A stretch of 6,085 nucleotides of DNA, taken from the NCBI GenBank assembly GCA_015491595.1, contig WFVP01000357.1, positions 1-6,085 on the forward strand. The letters are read 5' to 3'. The notes beneath the pieces were generated by a model. That model was not told where the DNA came from and made no database searches. It was given only the letters and a program-made list of their open reading frames with translations. Of this stretch, positions 5,541-6,085 are shown in pieces (within the stretch, counting starts at the first letter, position 1; every line of letters begins with the position of its first letter). The translations under genes were made by a program, and so were the position numbers. This stretch comes from Anaerolineales bacterium. GTDB taxonomy: Bacteria > Chloroflexota > Anaerolineae > Anaerolineales > DRMV01.

Positions 5541-5928
5541 GGGGATGCATGGGTTCGACGGGAGGAGCTGGGTCGCGGACGGCGGGCCGAGGTGCGCCTC
5601 CTCGTAAAACCGGCGCAAGGCACCAAGAAGTGCCGCTCCTGTGACTGTTGCCACCCTGCCCGTGGCCGCGTAAGCGGTCTGAGCAGGGTTGCCCTCCCAG
5701 ATGAGGGCACGTCCTACCTCACCGTCCCCGGCCGGTGGGGATAGGGCGGCGGAAAGCCGGGGTGCCGTCGGGGAGGGCCGCGGCCCCGACGAAAGACGAA
5801 GCGGCTGGGCCTGGGGTCGCCCTTGGTCGGCTGTGGGCCCCCGGGCGACAGGAAACAGCCGACTACGCCCGTAGAGAGTCCGACGACCGGCCCTTCCGGA
5901 CGCGGGTTCGAGTCCCGCCATCTCCACC
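5541..5928 (+). ncRNA. ssrA: transfer-messenger RNA (tmRNA)
   Basis: tmRNA rescues stalled ribosomes and tags their nascent chains. The acceptor stem pairs GGGGATG (5541-5547) with CATCTCC (5919-5925), including the G3-U wobble that alanyl-tRNA synthetase reads. GGGTTCGACGGG (5551-5562) is the conserved D-loop-like region. The T arm is GCGGG-TTCGAGT-CCCGC (5902-5918). H2 pairs 5571-5580 with 5879-5888 with one bulged A. Pseudoknot 1 uses CGAGG/CCTCG (5588-5592/5600-5604) and TGCGCC/GGCGCA (5593-5598/5612-5617). H5 pairs 5654-5659 with 5683-5688 and 5664-5669 with 5674-5679, placing the tag stop codon in the loop. A 7-bp stem (5690-5696/5703-5709) begins pseudoknot 2. The last pseudoknot pairs 5826-5834 with 5855-5863 and 5843-5847 with 5866-5870. 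The encoded 3' end is A-CCT, so the terminal A of CCA must be added enzymatically. It is a one-piece molecule with its own promoter and terminator. Confidence 0.97.
5632..5673 (+). other. tmRNA tag-peptide reading frame (AAPVTVATLPVAA)
   Basis: The predicted resume codon is GCC at 5632 and the stop is TAA at 5671-5673, in the loop of H5. Reasons: the frame ends in VAA-stop, a known proteolysis-tag ending; an A sits at -4 from the resume codon (5628); and the codon lies 14 nt after pseudoknot 1, close to the roughly 11 nt of E. coli. An in-frame GCA at 5620 would give a 17-residue tag but is only 2 nt from the pseudoknot. The frame is well supported, the exact first codon less so. Confidence 0.7.
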
Positions 5929-5933
5929 TCATC

Positions 5934-5962
5934 CCCCCGCCGGCAGGCGGGGGTTCCTTTTT
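5934..5962 (+). terminator. intrinsic terminator of ssrA
   Basis: CCCCCGCC (5934-5941) pairs perfectly with GGCGGGGG (5946-5953) around a GGCA loop. It is followed by TTCCTTTTT (5954-5962). It lies 5 nt after the encoded tmRNA end. Confidence 0.9.
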
Positions 5963-5989
5963 CCCTTCCCTGATGGATCCAAAGAGGAG

Positions 5990-5995
5990 TACAAT
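5990..5995 (+). promoter_or_regulatory. possible -10 box for the gene at the right edge
   Basis: TACAAT lies about 50 nt before the likely start codon, the same hexamer and distance as upstream of the two dehydrogenases. It lacks the GGGG prefix and no -35 box is evident. A GAGGAG just before it could instead be a ribosome binding site for an in-frame ATG at 5994. Confidence 0.3.
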
Positions 5996-6044
5996 GCGTT
6001 CATACGGCCAAACCGACCTGGGCCCTCCTCAGGGAGACGTTCCC

Positions 6045-6085
6045 ATGCGCATCACCCGCCTGACTATGGCCTTGCAGACCCTGCC
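6045..6085 (+). CDS. start of an unidentified protein (3' truncated)
   Basis: An ATG at 6045 is preceded by GGGAG (6032-6036) with an 8-nt spacer, and the frame is open to the window edge: MRITRLTMALQTL and onwards. Thirteen residues are too few to assign a family. An in-frame ATG at 5994, with GAGGAG 4 nt upstream, would add 17 residues (MRSYGQTDLGPPQGDVP). I prefer 6045 because the upstream TACAAT would then be a promoter at the same distance as for the other genes, but both starts are possible. Confidence 0.45.
   Translation, partial: MRITRLTMALQTL

Noticed and set aside
5612..5643. Alternative tmRNA tag GARHQEVPLL starting at the GGC at 5612
   Set aside because: GGCGCA there forms the 3' strand of pseudoknot 1, and the peptide lacks an AA-type proteolysis ending.
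5493..5932. Open frames antisense to the tmRNA gene
   Set aside because: The region is explained base by base by tmRNA pairing, and the predicted peptides are low-complexity Pro/Arg-rich.

Overview
The window is GC-rich, densely coding bacterial chromosome. It carries the end of a DNA polymerase III alpha gene, two membrane-protein genes, two acyl-CoA dehydrogenase family genes and a tmRNA gene. The DnaE ends in a C-terminal domain after a long Pro/Ala-rich linker. Together with the very GC-rich codon use and a tmRNA tag ending in VAA, this makes me lean towards a GC-rich Chloroflexota (Anaerolineae-like) genome. That is a judgement from family resemblance and is not proven by the sequence.

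Layout, left to right. Positions 1-713 hold the 3' end of dnaE (+). It overlaps a small two-helix membrane protein (679-1137, +), which is followed 27 bp later by a PAP2-type membrane phosphatase (1165-2094, +) with a near-perfect Shine-Dalgarno. The 49 bp between this gene and the convergent acyl-CoA dehydrogenase gene (2144-3352, -) are almost wholly filled by a 7-bp tandem repeat. A 461-bp divergent intergenic region (3353-3813) follows, and then an AidB-like acyl-CoA dehydrogenase (3814-5418, +). Next come a canonical sigma-70-type promoter and the ssrA (tmRNA) gene (5541-5928), an intrinsic terminator, and the first codons of an unidentified gene (6045-end).

The most interesting structure is not a gene. 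A long, perfect hairpin with a TTC loop occurs twice: at 3505-3553, between the two divergent dehydrogenases, and at 5417-5463, directly on the stop codon of the AidB-like gene. The two copies share a 13-bp outer stem (AAGAGATAATGTG) and differ at three inner stem positions. Every difference is matched on the opposite arm, so pairing is kept. The first copy is also the centre of a much larger imperfect inverted repeat (about 3432-3676), whose right arm carries an extra block of about 52 nt. Beyond this repeat each dehydrogenase has its own GGGGTACAAT promoter-like box. The AidB-like gene is therefore bracketed by two copies of a palindromic element that looks either mobile (REP/MITE-like) or like a terminator/insulator under selection for structure.

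The two dehydrogenases probably act in acyl-CoA or related thioester oxidation with FAD. Their head-to-head layout and similar promoter boxes suggest possible co-regulation. The tmRNA is complete and its main structural parts can be traced base by base. Its predicted proteolysis tag is AAPVTVATLPVAA.
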